Made by a program: the position numbers and the translations under genes. From an uncultured Bacteroidales bacterium (lineage in GTDB: Bacteria; Bacteroidota; Bacteroidia; Bacteroidales; UBA932): a stretch of DNA of 64,000 nt. Shown here piece after piece: positions 31,846 to 40,932 of the stretch. The notes beneath the pieces are model-generated. The model was given only the letters and a program-made list of their open reading frames with translations, ran no database searches and was not told where the DNA came from. The stretch covers positions 1 through 64,000 of the forward strand of contig CALUTU010000008.1 of NCBI GenBank assembly GCA_944323785.1. Direction: 5' to 3'. Numbering within the stretch: the stretch's first letter is position 1; each line of letters opens with the position of its first letter.

Positions 31846-32976
31846 ATGAGATTTACGTTGCTTAAGACGGATCCGCAGTCCAATGCCCGCAGAGGCAGGA
31901 TAGAGACAGATCATGGGACGATAGAGACACCGATATTTATGCCGGTGGGGACTGTCGGTTCGGTCAAGGGCGTATATCATCGGGACCTTAAAAGCGATAT
32001 CCGGGCTCAGATTATTCTGGGCAATACATATCATCTGTATCTGCGTCCGGGACTGGACGTGCTCAAGGAAGCCGGCGGCCTGCACAGCTTCATAGGCTGG
32101 GACCGTCCGATACTCACCGACAGCGGCGGATTCCAGGTGTTCTCTCTGGCAGACAGTCGGAAACTCACCCCTGAGGGCTGTACTTTCCGCTCGCACATAG
32201 ACGGTTCGGCTCACAGTTTCACACCCGAGAACAATGTAGACACCCAGCGCGTGATAGGAGCCGATATCATCATGGCTCTGGACGAATGTACGCCCGGAGA
32301 CGCTGACCGCGCTTATGCCCGGAAGTCATTGGATCTTACCAAGGAGTGGCTTAAAAGGGGAATCGCCCGATTTGACAGTACCGAGCCGCTTTACGGGTAC
32401 TCCCAGACATTTTTTCCTATCATACAGGGTTGTGTGTACCCTGATATGAGGGCTGAGGCCGCCGAGTTTGTGGCCTCGTTCGACCGTGAGGGCTATGCCA
32501 TAGGCGGACTGTCGGTCGGCGAGCCTACGGAAGTAATGTATGAGATGATAGAGGTGGTACATCCGATACTGCCCAAGGACCGGCCCAGATACCTGATGGG
32601 GGTCGGTACGCCTGAGAACCTGCTGGAGGGCATTGCCCGCGGTATCGATATGTTCGACTGCGTAATGCCCACCCGCAACGGCCGTAACGGGATGCTCTTT
32701 ACATGGGAAGGCCGGATGAATATGCGGAACCGGAAATGGGAGAGGGATTTTTCTCCGATAGATCCCAATGGCACATCCTTTGTTGATACCGCCTACACGA
32801 AAGCTTATCTGCGTCACCTTTTCATAGCCGGAGAGATGCTTGCCGCACAGATTGCCAGCGAGCACAATCTGGCGTTCTATCTCGACGTGGTCTCAAAAGC
32901 GAGACAGCACATAGAGGACGGAAATTTTCATCAATGGAAAGAGGCGGCAGTGAAAAAACTCCAGAACCGCTTATAA
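31846..32976 (+). CDS. tgt: tRNA-guanine transglycosylase (queuosine)
   Basis: A 376-residue cytoplasmic enzyme that swaps guanine-34 of GUN-anticodon tRNAs for preQ1. The start at 31846 (MRFTLLKTD) fits the family; the in-frame ATG 30 bases upstream lies in the previous gene. Motifs are DSGGFQVFSL (Asp92), MALDECTPGD (~143-152) and GIDMFDCVMPTRNGRNG, where Asp268 is the nucleophile. At the usual zinc site, where most bacterial enzymes have CxCxxC before the final His, this protein reads GTSFVDTAYTKAYLRH and has no cysteine, though the downstream EHNLAFY remains. It is followed after 5 bases by an LptF/G gene. Confidence 0.93.
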   Translation: MRFTLLKTDPQSNARRGRIETDHGTIETPIFMPVGTVGSVKGVYHRDLKSDIRAQIILGNTYHLYLRPGLDVLKEAGGLHSFIGWDRPILTDSGGFQVFSLADSRKLTPEGCTFRSHIDGSAHSFTPENNVDTQRVIGADIIMALDECTPGDADRAYARKSLDLTKEWLKRGIARFDSTEPLYGYSQTFFPIIQGCVYPDMRAEAAEFVASFDREGYAIGGLSVGEPTEVMYEMIEVVHPILPKDRPRYLMGVGTPENLLEGIARGIDMFDCVMPTRNGRNGMLFTWEGRMNMRNRKWERDFSPIDPNGTSFVDTAYTKAYLRHLFIAGEMLAAQIASEHNLAFYLDVVSKARQHIEDGNFHQWKEAAVKKLQNRL

Positions 32977-32981
32977 CGGAA

Positions 32982-34091
32982 ATGCGCATGAATATACTGA
33001 GTACATTTAAGATAAGGCTTCTCGACAGGTATATCATAAGAAAGTTCATCGGAACGTTCTTTGTTGCCCTGCTGCTTATCATCGTGATAGTGATAATCTT
33101 CGATATAAGCGAGAAGATCGATGACTTCGTGGATAAAGAGGCGCCTCTGAGGTCGATTGTAGTGGATTACTACTTCAATTTCATCCCGTATTTCGTCAAT
33201 ATGTTCAGTCCGCTGTTCGTCTTCATCACCGTTATATTCTTCACTTCAAAACTGGCCGGCAACAGCGAGATCATAGCCATGCTCTCCGGTGGAGTAAGCT
33301 TCGGCAGGCTGATGTATCCATATTTTCTGTCAGCCTTGTTGATTGCGCTTATGAGTTTGTCGCTTAACTTGTTTGTGATACCAAACGCAAATAAGAAGCG
33401 CCTGGCTTTCGAGGAACAGTATATCAGTGGACAGAAGTTCTACTATACAAACCGCAATACGCATTACCAGATTGCGCCCGGAGAGTTTGTCTATGTGGAG
33501 TCTTTCAGTACATGGAACAATACGGCATATAAATTCACATTGGAGACCACTAAGAACAGCCATCTGCTTTCCAAGCTCTCGGCTGAGAGCGCAGCCTGGG
33601 ATTCCACTACCGGAGGCTGGCGGCTGAAGAACTATACATTCAGGGACTATACTACGTCCAGCCAGGTGGTGACTTTCGGAAAGCAGCTGGATACTGTCAT
33701 CAGTCTTAAACTGGATGATTTTTACAGGAGAGAGAATACCGTAGAGACTCTCAATTACGATGAGCTGCAGAGTCTTATAGACATGCAGAAGATGCGCGGG
33801 GACAGTATGGTCAAATACTCTCTTATCGAGAAACATACCCGTTTCGCAGTGCCGTTCTCCGCATTTATCCTTACCCTTATAGGAGTGTCGCTTTCTTCCA
33901 AGAAACGGCGTGGAGGCATAGGACTCAATCTTGGGGTGGGTATTGCATTGAGTTTCTCGTATATCCTCTTTTTACGCTTCAGCCAGATGTTTGTGATTAC
34001 CGATACTCTCCCGCCATGGCTGGCCATGTGGCTGCCCAATATCCTGTATGCGGTGGTTGCGGCGGTCCTTTACCGTATGGCTCCGAAATAA
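32982..34091 (+). CDS. LptF/LptG-family (YjgP/YjgQ) LPS-export permease
   Basis: A 369-residue permease when started at ATG 32982 (a further ATG at 32988 is possible). It is an inner-membrane component of the Lpt machine that hands lipopolysaccharide to the periplasmic bridge. N-terminal LLDRYIIRKFIGTFFVALLLIIVIVIIFD and FVNMFSPLFVFITVIFFTSKLAGNSEIIAMLSGG are the hallmark first helices and coupling region. A periplasmic beta-jellyroll-like middle (~140-265) is followed by the C-terminal helices (RFAVPFSAFILTLIGVSLSS). A second permease, fused to Fmt, lies 2.7 kb downstream; the two could be the LptF and LptG halves of one complex. Confidence 0.88.
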   Translation: MRMNILSTFKIRLLDRYIIRKFIGTFFVALLLIIVIVIIFDISEKIDDFVDKEAPLRSIVVDYYFNFIPYFVNMFSPLFVFITVIFFTSKLAGNSEIIAMLSGGVSFGRLMYPYFLSALLIALMSLSLNLFVIPNANKKRLAFEEQYISGQKFYYTNRNTHYQIAPGEFVYVESFSTWNNTAYKFTLETTKNSHLLSKLSAESAAWDSTTGGWRLKNYTFRDYTTSSQVVTFGKQLDTVISLKLDDFYRRENTVETLNYDELQSLIDMQKMRGDSMVKYSLIEKHTRFAVPFSAFILTLIGVSLSSKKRRGGIGLNLGVGIALSFSYILFLRFSQMFVITDTLPPWLAMWLPNILYAVVAAVLYRMAPK

Positions 34092-34095
34092 TATA

Positions 34096-34103
34096 TATAT
34101 TTG
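34096..34103 (+). promoter_or_regulatory. possible -7 box upstream of alaS
   Basis: TATATTTG matches TAnnTTTG, 27 bases before the ATG at 34131. It lies in a TA-rich run in the 39-base gap after lptF/G, so it could be an internal promoter or chance. Confidence 0.4.
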
Positions 34104-34130
34104 CAGTTTACAACTGATCAGTTCATTAAT

Positions 34131-36758
34131 ATGACTTCAAAAGAGATTAGACAGCAGTTCCTGGACTTCTTCGCATCGAAGGGTCACAAGATAGTTCCCT
34201 CTGCACCAATGGTCGTGAAGGGAGATCCTACGCTTATGTTCACCAATGCCGGTATGAATCAGTTCAAGGACTGGTTCCTGGGCAATTCCCCCATACTGTA
34301 TCCCCGTGTAGCGGACAGTCAGAAGTGCCTAAGAGTGAGTGGCAAGCACAATGACTTGGAAGAGGTGGGCCATGACTCTTACCATCATACGATGTTCGAG
34401 ATGCTTGGCAACTGGAGTTTCGGAGACTATTTCAAGAAAGAGGCCATAGCCTGGGCATGGGAGCTTCTGACCGAGGTGTACAAGCTGGATAAGGAGCGTC
34501 TGTATGCTACCGTGTTCGAGGGGTATGACAAGGACGGCCTGGGCCCGGACTCCGAGGCTCTGGAGATATGGAAGCAGTATCTGCCCGAGGACCGTATCCT
34601 GTACGGCAACAAGAAGGACAATTTCTGGGAGATGGGCGATACAGGTCCCTGCGGCCCTTGCAGCGAGATACACATCGACCTCAGGGACGAGAAGGACAGA
34701 CAGGCCGTACCCGGCCGGGAACTGGTCAACAAGAGCGATCCTCTGGTCATCGAGATATGGAATCTGGTCTTCATCCAGTACAACCGCAAGGCGGACGGCT
34801 CGCTGGAGCTTCTGCCTCACAGGCATGTGGATACCGGTATGGGCTTCGAGCGTCTGGTGATGGCTGTCAACGGCAACAAGAGCAACTATGACGGCGACAT
34901 GTTCCAGGACATCATTTCCCGTATCGCTGAACTGTCGGGGCACAAGTATGGTGCGGAGTCGGAGCAGGTGGACGTAGCTATGAGGGTGGTGGCGGACCAT
35001 ATCAGGGCCATTTCGTTCTCTATAGCTGACGGCCAGCTGCCTTCCAACGTCAAGGCCGGTTACGTCATCCGGCGCATCCTGCGCAGGGCAGTCCGTTACG
35101 GTTATACCTTCCTGGGATTCACCGAGCCTTTCCTGTGCCGTCTGGTACCGGTGCTGGTGGATGTTATGGGAGACGCCTATCCTGAGTTGGAACGCCAGCA
35201 GACGTTGATAGAGAATGTAATCCGTGAGGAGGAAGAGGCGTTCCTCCGTACTTTGGCCAAGGGAATAGGCTTGATTAACACCATAATGGAACGCAATGCG
35301 GATACCAGGCGCATATCCGGCAAGGATGCATTTGTACTTTATGATACATTCGGTTTCCCGATTGACCTGAGCGAACTGATTGCCAGGGAAAACGGATATA
35401 CCATCGACCTGGAGGAGTTTGAGACCGAGCTTGGAAAGCAGAAGGCCCGGGCCCGTAACGCCGCCGCAGTGGAGGCCGGAGACTGGGTGGTGCTGGACGG
35501 GACAGAGGAGCACTCTTTCGTGGGTTACGATACATTGGAGACGGATGTGCGTATCGTCAAGTACCGTACCGTCAAGACCAAAGGCAAGGAGGTCTACCAG
35601 CTGGTATTCGACCGTACTCCCTTCTATGCCGAGAGCGGCGGACAGGTCGGAGACTGCGGAACCATAGTCTCTCCCTCAGGTGAGAAGACGCTTGTACTAA
35701 ACACCATCAAGGAGAACAACCTCAGTATACATATCGCGGACAGGATTCCTTCGGAGCCGGAGGCGGTGTTCCACGCCTGTGTGGACGCTCAGAAACGGCA
35801 GGAGACGGCCAACAACCATTCGGCCACCCACCTGCTGCACCAGGCCCTGCGCTCCGTGCTGGGTACTCATATAGAGCAGAAGGGTTCCTACGTATGCCCC
35901 GCGTATTTCCGTTTTGACTTCTCTCACTACGAGAAGATATCCGCTGAGAAACTGCGCGAGGTGGAGAGGATGGTCAACCGTCTTATACGTGAGGATTATC
36001 CCCGTCAGGAGTTCCGGGATGTGCCTATAGCCGAGGCGAAGGGCATGGGAGCGATGGCTCTTTTCGGAGAAAAATACGGGGACAAAGTGCGGGTAATCCG
36101 TTTCGGAGACTCAGTGGAGCTCTGCGGAGGAACCCACACTTCCTCTACAGGCCGTATAGGTATGCTCAAAATAGTCTCAGAGTCAGCCGTGGCGGCAGGT
36201 GTACGCAGGATACAGGCTGTTACGGGCAGTTATGTGGAGGATCTTTTCGACGGAGTCGAGGACCAGATCAACGCCGTGCGCTCCTTCCTGGAGAATACCC
36301 CGGATATTATCACCGGTATCAAGAAGCTCGTGGCCGAGAATGATTCATTCCGTCATTCTCTCGAGGAGGTGGCCCGTGAGAGAGCCGCGGCCCTCAAGAA
36401 GAACCTGACGGAAAAGAGCGAGATGACACCTTCCGGAGTGCGTCTGTTCTCCCTGACCGGAGTGTATTCTCCCGATGTCATTAAGGAAGTGGCCTTTGAA
36501 CTGCGGAAGGAGAATACACGCGCTGCCATGGTTGCCGCGATTATGACCCCCGACCGCAAGCCCTCGCTGCTTATGATGTACACTGATGACCTGGTGGCTG
36601 CTGGAGCTCATGCCGGCAAGGATGTGAAGGCCGCTGCCGCCCACATCAAGGGCGGCGGAGGCGGACAGCCCTTCCTGGCTACCGCAGGAGGCAAGGATCC
36701 TGACGGTCTTGTAGCGGCTTTGACAGCCATGATTGAATCCGTCAATAAGATAGGCTGA
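34131..36758 (+). CDS. alaS: alanyl-tRNA synthetase
   Basis: An 875-residue synthetase charging tRNA-Ala. The start at 34131 ([20 protein letters not shown]) is the canonical N-terminus; the in-frame ATG at 34101 precedes it without family similarity and overlaps the -7 box. Visible parts are the catalytic core ([48 protein letters not shown]), editing/zinc motifs ([29 protein letters not shown]) and the C-terminal glycine-rich [14 protein letters not shown] of the C-Ala domain. Length is typical. It is flanked by two LptF/G-type genes, an arrangement that looks organism-specific. Confidence 0.98.
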   Translation: MTSKEIRQQFLDFFASKGHKIVPSAPMVVKGDPTLMFTNAGMNQFKDWFLGNSPILYPRVADSQKCLRVSGKHNDLEEVGHDSYHHTMFEMLGNWSFGDYFKKEAIAWAWELLTEVYKLDKERLYATVFEGYDKDGLGPDSEALEIWKQYLPEDRILYGNKKDNFWEMGDTGPCGPCSEIHIDLRDEKDRQAVPGRELVNKSDPLVIEIWNLVFIQYNRKADGSLELLPHRHVDTGMGFERLVMAVNGNKSNYDGDMFQDIISRIAELSGHKYGAESEQVDVAMRVVADHIRAISFSIADGQLPSNVKAGYVIRRILRRAVRYGYTFLGFTEPFLCRLVPVLVDVMGDAYPELERQQTLIENVIREEEEAFLRTLAKGIGLINTIMERNADTRRISGKDAFVLYDTFGFPIDLSELIARENGYTIDLEEFETELGKQKARARNAAAVEAGDWVVLDGTEEHSFVGYDTLETDVRIVKYRTVKTKGKEVYQLVFDRTPFYAESGGQVGDCGTIVSPSGEKTLVLNTIKENNLSIHIADRIPSEPEAVFHACVDAQKRQETANNHSATHLLHQALRSVLGTHIEQKGSYVCPAYFRFDFSHYEKISAEKLREVERMVNRLIREDYPRQEFRDVPIAEAKGMGAMALFGEKYGDKVRVIRFGDSVELCGGTHTSSTGRIGMLKIVSESAVAAGVRRIQAVTGSYVEDLFDGVEDQINAVRSFLENTPDIITGIKKLVAENDSFRHSLEEVARERAAALKKNLTEKSEMTPSGVRLFSLTGVYSPDVIKEVAFELRKENTRAAMVAAIMTPDRKPSLLMMYTDDLVAAGAHAGKDVKAAAAHIKGGGGGQPFLATAGGKDPDGLVAALTAMIESVNKIG

Positions 36759-36774
36759 CGACATACGCTATTGC

Positions 36775-39213
36775 ATGATGAAGAGACTCGACCTTTTCAT
36801 ATTGAAATCCTTTTTAGGGCCGTTCGTGATGACATTCTTCATCACCGTGTTCATACTGGTGATGCAGTTCCTGTGGCTGTATATCGATGAACTGGTGGGA
36901 AAAGGTCTGAGTTTCTGGGTCATCATGGAGTTTCTGGGATGGGGCTCAGCGACTATCCTGCCGCTCTCCATGCCGTTGGCCACATTGCTGGCCTCCATCA
37001 TGACATTCGGCAATCTGGGAGAGAACAACGAGCTGCTGGCCATAAAGGCCGCCGGTATTTCTCTTCAAAGGGTATTCCTTCCGATTATATTTGTGGCTTT
37101 CGGTATCAGTGTGGCTGCGTTCTTTGTGTCCAACAACCTGATACCGCTGGCATACAATAAGATATATACTCTGCAGTACGATATTGCCAGAACGAAGGAC
37201 GAGATCAAGATTCCGACCGGTACATTCTACAACGGTATAGACGGTTACTCCCTCAGAGTGAACTCCAACAACAAGGAGACCGGAATGATGTACGATGTGA
37301 TGATCTACAACCATACCAAAAACAAAGGCAATATATCTCTGGCTTTGGCGGATTCAGGCATGATACGCTCGACACCTGACAAGAAGGCCCTCGTGTTCAC
37401 TCTGTATCATGGTGTATCATACGAGGAGGACAATACCAGGACGGCCCGTGACACCTCCTATGTCCTTCAGCAGGTGGATTTTGAGATGCAGGAGATAGTC
37501 ATAGCCTTGGAAAATTATGCTTTCCAGAAATCGGAGGAGACCAGGTATGGAGATAATATCATGGCCAGAAATCTGGAGCAGCTGCGCGGTGACCGGGATT
37601 CGCTTGGACGTCTGTATGACTCCACGGCGGCGGTGCAGAGGAAAGAGGTAGTTTACGACTTGAGTATAAGATCTGCAAGACAGTTGGATACGGCTAAGAA
37701 TAAAGATTATGACAGTGCTGTCAACTTCCCTCTGGATTCCTTGAAGTGGACTGATACGCAGCGTGAGCTCAAGGCGGTGGAGGATGCCATAGGCTCGGTG
37801 CAGAAAGCTATTCAGACCATGATAGGGTATGACCGTGAGGTAATTCAGTACACTTTCTATCTCAGAAGGATAGACCTGGAGTCTCTGAGAAAATTCACAC
37901 TCTCTTTCGCATGTTTCATATTTTTCTTCATAGGGGCTCCTCTGGGTGCTATTATCCGCAAGGGCGGACTGGGCACTCCTGTGATAGTGTCCGCACTGTT
38001 CTTCGTACTGTACTGGGTGGTGGATATATCAGGCAAGAAGCTGGCCAGGGACGGTGTCATATCTCCGGAACTGGGAGCATTCATATCTTCCCTGGTACTG
38101 TTGCCCATAGGCGTGTTCCTTACGTGGAAATCCACCAAGGATTCATCTATCTTCAATATAGAGACCTATATCCTGCCGGTTAAGAAATTTTTTGCCAAAA
38201 TGTTCGGAAGTAAGAAGAAACGCAGTGCGGGTTCTACGGACGGGACCCTCAGCCGTGGCCGTAAGGCCGGCATAGTGTTCATGGGTACGCCTGAATTTGC
38301 CGTGGAGTCTCTGAAGGCGTTGGTTGAGGGCGGATACAATGTCCTGGGTGTGGTGACTGTCCCTGACCGTAAGATCGGCAGGGGGCAGAAGATAGGCTGC
38401 AGTCCGGTAAAGCAGTATGCCGAGGAGCATTCCATGCCCCTGCTGCAGCCGGAGTCTCTCAAGGATCCCGATTTCCTGAAGGAGCTGGAGACTTTCGAAG
38501 CCGACCTGTTTGTCGTAGTGGCATTCAGGATGCTGCCAAAGGTTGTATGGTCCATGCCCCGTCTGGGCACATTCAATCTCCATGCCTCTCTGCTCCCCGC
38601 TTACCGCGGAGCGGCCCCCATCAACTGGGCGGTAATCAACGGGGAGACGCTCACGGGAGTGACCACCTTCCTGCTGGACGAGCATATGGACACGGGCTCT
38701 ATTCTGTTTCAGGAAGAGGAGGAGATACTGCCTGATGACAATGTGGGCAGGCTTTATGACCGTCTGATGGTCAGGGGGGCGGCTCTGGTACTCAGGACTG
38801 TGGATGCTCTTGAATCCGGTACTGCCGTGCCGAGGCCGCAGGATACCTCGTCGCTTACGCCGGAGAGGATGTCCGCGCCGAAGCTGAGCCGTCAGACAGG
38901 GGAGATAGACTGGACTATCAGTGCGGAACGGATACACAATCTGGTGCGCGGTCTGGCTCCGAAGCCGGGAGCTCACGGCCTACTGCATATGGGAGATCAG
39001 GAACTGGAACTTAAAATCTATGATACTGAGATTATAAGCGGGGACGGTCTTCCTGAGGAGTTTGTCAACTCCGCTCCGGGTGTTGTATATACAGATCACA
39101 AGTCCCTGCTAGCGGTCCGTTGCGGCGAGGGGATATTGTCTGTAAAGGAACTTCAGGCTCCCGGCAAAAAGATGATGCCTGCGTCCAGTTTCCTGGCAGG
39201 ATGGAGGGGATAA
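36775..39213 (+). CDS. fmt: LptF/LptG-type permease fused in frame to methionyl-tRNA formyltransferase
   Basis: An 812-residue uninterrupted frame. Residues 1-~465 are a YjgP/YjgQ permease (LDLFILKSFLGPFVMTFFITVFILVMQFLWLY; FGNLGENNELLAIKAAGIS; C-terminal RKFTLSFACFIFFFIGAPLGAIIRKGGLG). After a basic linker (~470-498) comes a complete Fmt: IVFMGTPEFAVESL (Met503), PVKQYA, NLHASLLPAYRGAAPINWA with Asn601/His603, and Asp639 in MDTGS. The C-terminal OB-like domain ends in KKMMPASSFLAGWRG. The usual Fmt start Met-Arg-Ile-Val-Phe is replaced by Ala-Gly-Ile-Val-Phe, so no ATG stands at the normal position. Fmt formylates initiator Met-tRNA in the cytoplasm, the side where the permease C-terminus would lie. 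Whether a free Fmt is also made by internal initiation cannot be told. Confidence 0.92.
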   Translation: MMKRLDLFILKSFLGPFVMTFFITVFILVMQFLWLYIDELVGKGLSFWVIMEFLGWGSATILPLSMPLATLLASIMTFGNLGENNELLAIKAAGISLQRVFLPIIFVAFGISVAAFFVSNNLIPLAYNKIYTLQYDIARTKDEIKIPTGTFYNGIDGYSLRVNSNNKETGMMYDVMIYNHTKNKGNISLALADSGMIRSTPDKKALVFTLYHGVSYEEDNTRTARDTSYVLQQVDFEMQEIVIALENYAFQKSEETRYGDNIMARNLEQLRGDRDSLGRLYDSTAAVQRKEVVYDLSIRSARQLDTAKNKDYDSAVNFPLDSLKWTDTQRELKAVEDAIGSVQKAIQTMIGYDREVIQYTFYLRRIDLESLRKFTLSFACFIFFFIGAPLGAIIRKGGLGTPVIVSALFFVLYWVVDISGKKLARDGVISPELGAFISSLVLLPIGVFLTWKSTKDSSIFNIETYILPVKKFFAKMFGSKKKRSAGSTDGTLSRGRKAGIVFMGTPEFAVESLKALVEGGYNVLGVVTVPDRKIGRGQKIGCSPVKQYAEEHSMPLLQPESLKDPDFLKELETFEADLFVVVAFRMLPKVVWSMPRLGTFNLHASLLPAYRGAAPINWAVINGETLTGVTTFLLDEHMDTGSILFQEEEEILPDDNVGRLYDRLMVRGAALVLRTVDALESGTAVPRPQDTSSLTPERMSAPKLSRQTGEIDWTISAERIHNLVRGLAPKPGAHGLLHMGDQELELKIYDTEIISGDGLPEEFVNSAPGVVYTDHKSLLAVRCGEGILSVKELQAPGKKMMPASSFLAGWRG

Positions 39214-39217
39214 GGGG

Positions 39218-39925
39218 ATGAGGCCGTCTGTTTCTTATGCGATATTGTGTGACGGGGATTTCCCCGGGAAAGCCGAGGTCAGGGACTGCCTCCTCTCCTG
39301 TGACGTGGTGGTCTGCTGCGACGGTGCCGCGGCCTCTTTTATGAGATTCCGGAGGCCGGAGTTCGTGGTGGGGGATATGGACTCGTTGCCAGAGGATGTC
39401 AGGAATGAACTTTCCGATCAGCTGTTTCATATAGGGGAGCAGGAGAGCAATGATCTCTCCAAGGCTTTCCGGTGCGTCTGTGCTCTGCTCCGGACAGGCA
39501 CGGGCCGGCACATTCCGGAATTTTCCATAACGGTATTCGGCGCTACCGGCAAGCGCGAGGACCACACGCTCGGCAATATATCGCTTCTGGCCGACTTCGC
39601 GCAGTATCTGTCTGCCTGCGGGACTCCCGGGCGGCTTTCCATGATGACTGATTACGGTCTGTTCGTGCCGGTGCTGGACTCATGTGCGTTCAGCCTCCCT
39701 GCCGGCCAGCCGGTCTCCATATTCGCCTTTGACCAGACCCTCAGGATAGACAGTTCTGGACTGGAGTATCCTACTGGGGATGTCAGGTTCGATATGTGGT
39801 GGAAGGCTACGTTGAACAGGGCTTCAGGCGGCAGGGTGGAGCTCAGGCTCAGTCATCCGGCCAAAGCACTGATGTATCTTCCAGGGTGGCATGGCAAAAG
39901 ACTTGATACGGAAACATTGCTATGA
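39218..39925 (+). CDS. thiamine pyrophosphokinase
   Basis: A 235-residue cytoplasmic kinase that converts thiamine to thiamine diphosphate with ATP. Family motifs are all present: VVVCCDGAAASF, FVVGDMDSLPED, QESNDLSKAF and VFGATGKREDHTLGNISLLA. The C-terminal beta-sandwich has SIFAFDQTLRIDSSGLEYP. The stop codon overlaps the ATG of the next gene by 4 bases, so translation is probably coupled to a BASS-type transporter. It would use salvaged thiamine and so complements the de novo cluster at 56-64 kb. Confidence 0.93.
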   Translation: MRPSVSYAILCDGDFPGKAEVRDCLLSCDVVVCCDGAAASFMRFRRPEFVVGDMDSLPEDVRNELSDQLFHIGEQESNDLSKAFRCVCALLRTGTGRHIPEFSITVFGATGKREDHTLGNISLLADFAQYLSACGTPGRLSMMTDYGLFVPVLDSCAFSLPAGQPVSIFAFDQTLRIDSSGLEYPTGDVRFDMWWKATLNRASGGRVELRLSHPAKALMYLPGWHGKRLDTETLL

Positions 39926-40878
39926 TGCGTTTTCTTAAGGACTGGACTCTTCCGATTGCCATGGCTGCGGGTGCCGGCGGATATTTTCTGTTTCACTATG
40001 CCGGTTTTCTCGCACCCCTTAAACCTGCGGTATGGGTGGCGGTGGATATCCTGACACCGTCGCTGATTTTCATACAGCTTTTTCTGACTTTCTGCAAGAT
40101 AGACCTGAACGACCTGCGTCTGACGAAGTGGCACTGGATTATACTGGCTTTCCAGACACTCTCCGCGCTGGTTATGGCGGCCGTGCTGATATTGGTGCCT
40201 ATGAATGAGGTCTACCGGGAGATATTCGAAGGGGCGATGGTATGTCTGATATGCCCGACCGCCACAGCCGCTGCAGTCGTCACGGACAAACTGGGAGGCA
40301 GTGCTGCGCGCATTACGCTTTATAACCTCATGTCCAATATTCTGGCGGCGGTGTTTGTGCCCGTTGTCTTTCCATTGATTGAGGTTCATTCCGAAATGGG
40401 ATTCTTCCCGGCATTTCTGAAGATTCTCTCAAAGGTCTTTCCGCTGCTGATATGTCCCTTCCTGCTGGCTGTGCTGCTCAAGTACATCTGGCCCAAGGCC
40501 CATGATTTCTTCAAGGCCCGTGCGGGCATCGCGTTCTATCTTTGGGCGGTGGCTCTCGCTCTCGCTATCGGACAGACAGTGCGTTCCATGCACAACAGCA
40601 CGGCTCCCGCAGCTGTCCTGTGGATGATAGCAGGCGCGGCTTTGCTGACCTGCATAGTTCAGTTCTGGTTCGGAAAGCGTACCGGCAAGGCTTTGGGAGA
40701 TACCATTACCGCCGGTCAGGCTCTTGGACAGAAAAACAGTGTTCTGGCCATCTGGATGGCATATACGTATCTTAACCCCATATCATCCCTCGCTCCAGGA
40801 ACCTATGCCGTCTGGCAGAATATTTTCAATTCCTGGCAGCTCTGGCGGAAAAATCATAGGGATTGTCCCGAAAAATAG
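39922..40878 (+). CDS. BASS-type (bile acid:Na+ symporter superfamily) transporter
   Basis: A 318-residue membrane protein with about nine or ten hydrophobic segments and BASS-like sequence: ILTPSLIFIQLFLTFCKIDLNDLR, MVCLICPTATAAAVVTDKLGGSAARITLYNLMSNILAAV, ITAGQALGQKNSVLAIWMAYTYLNPISSLAPG. The first cytoplasmic-side Asp and the crossed-helix motifs fit the superfamily, which carries bile acids, keto acids, pantoate and some vitamins or precursors. Coupled to thiamine pyrophosphokinase by a 4-base overlap, it is a candidate transporter for thiamine or a thiamine precursor. That role is inference from position only. Confidence 0.78.
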   Translation: MMRFLKDWTLPIAMAAGAGGYFLFHYAGFLAPLKPAVWVAVDILTPSLIFIQLFLTFCKIDLNDLRLTKWHWIILAFQTLSALVMAAVLILVPMNEVYREIFEGAMVCLICPTATAAAVVTDKLGGSAARITLYNLMSNILAAVFVPVVFPLIEVHSEMGFFPAFLKILSKVFPLLICPFLLAVLLKYIWPKAHDFFKARAGIAFYLWAVALALAIGQTVRSMHNSTAPAAVLWMIAGAALLTCIVQFWFGKRTGKALGDTITAGQALGQKNSVLAIWMAYTYLNPISSLAPGTYAVWQNIFNSWQLWRKNHRDCPEK

Positions 40879-40899
40879 GATATCTTCCGAGATTTTTTA

Positions 40900-40907
40900 T
40901 AATTTTG
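40900..40907 (+). promoter_or_regulatory. -7 box upstream of the M23 peptidase pair
   Basis: TAATTTTG matches TAnnTTTG, 25 bases before the ATG at 40933 and in the only noticeable gap (54 bases) in this region. It probably starts the long co-directional run that leads to dnaB and rnf. Confidence 0.5.
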
Positions 40908-40932
40908 CTACTTAATTCGGCTAAGTAGTAAT

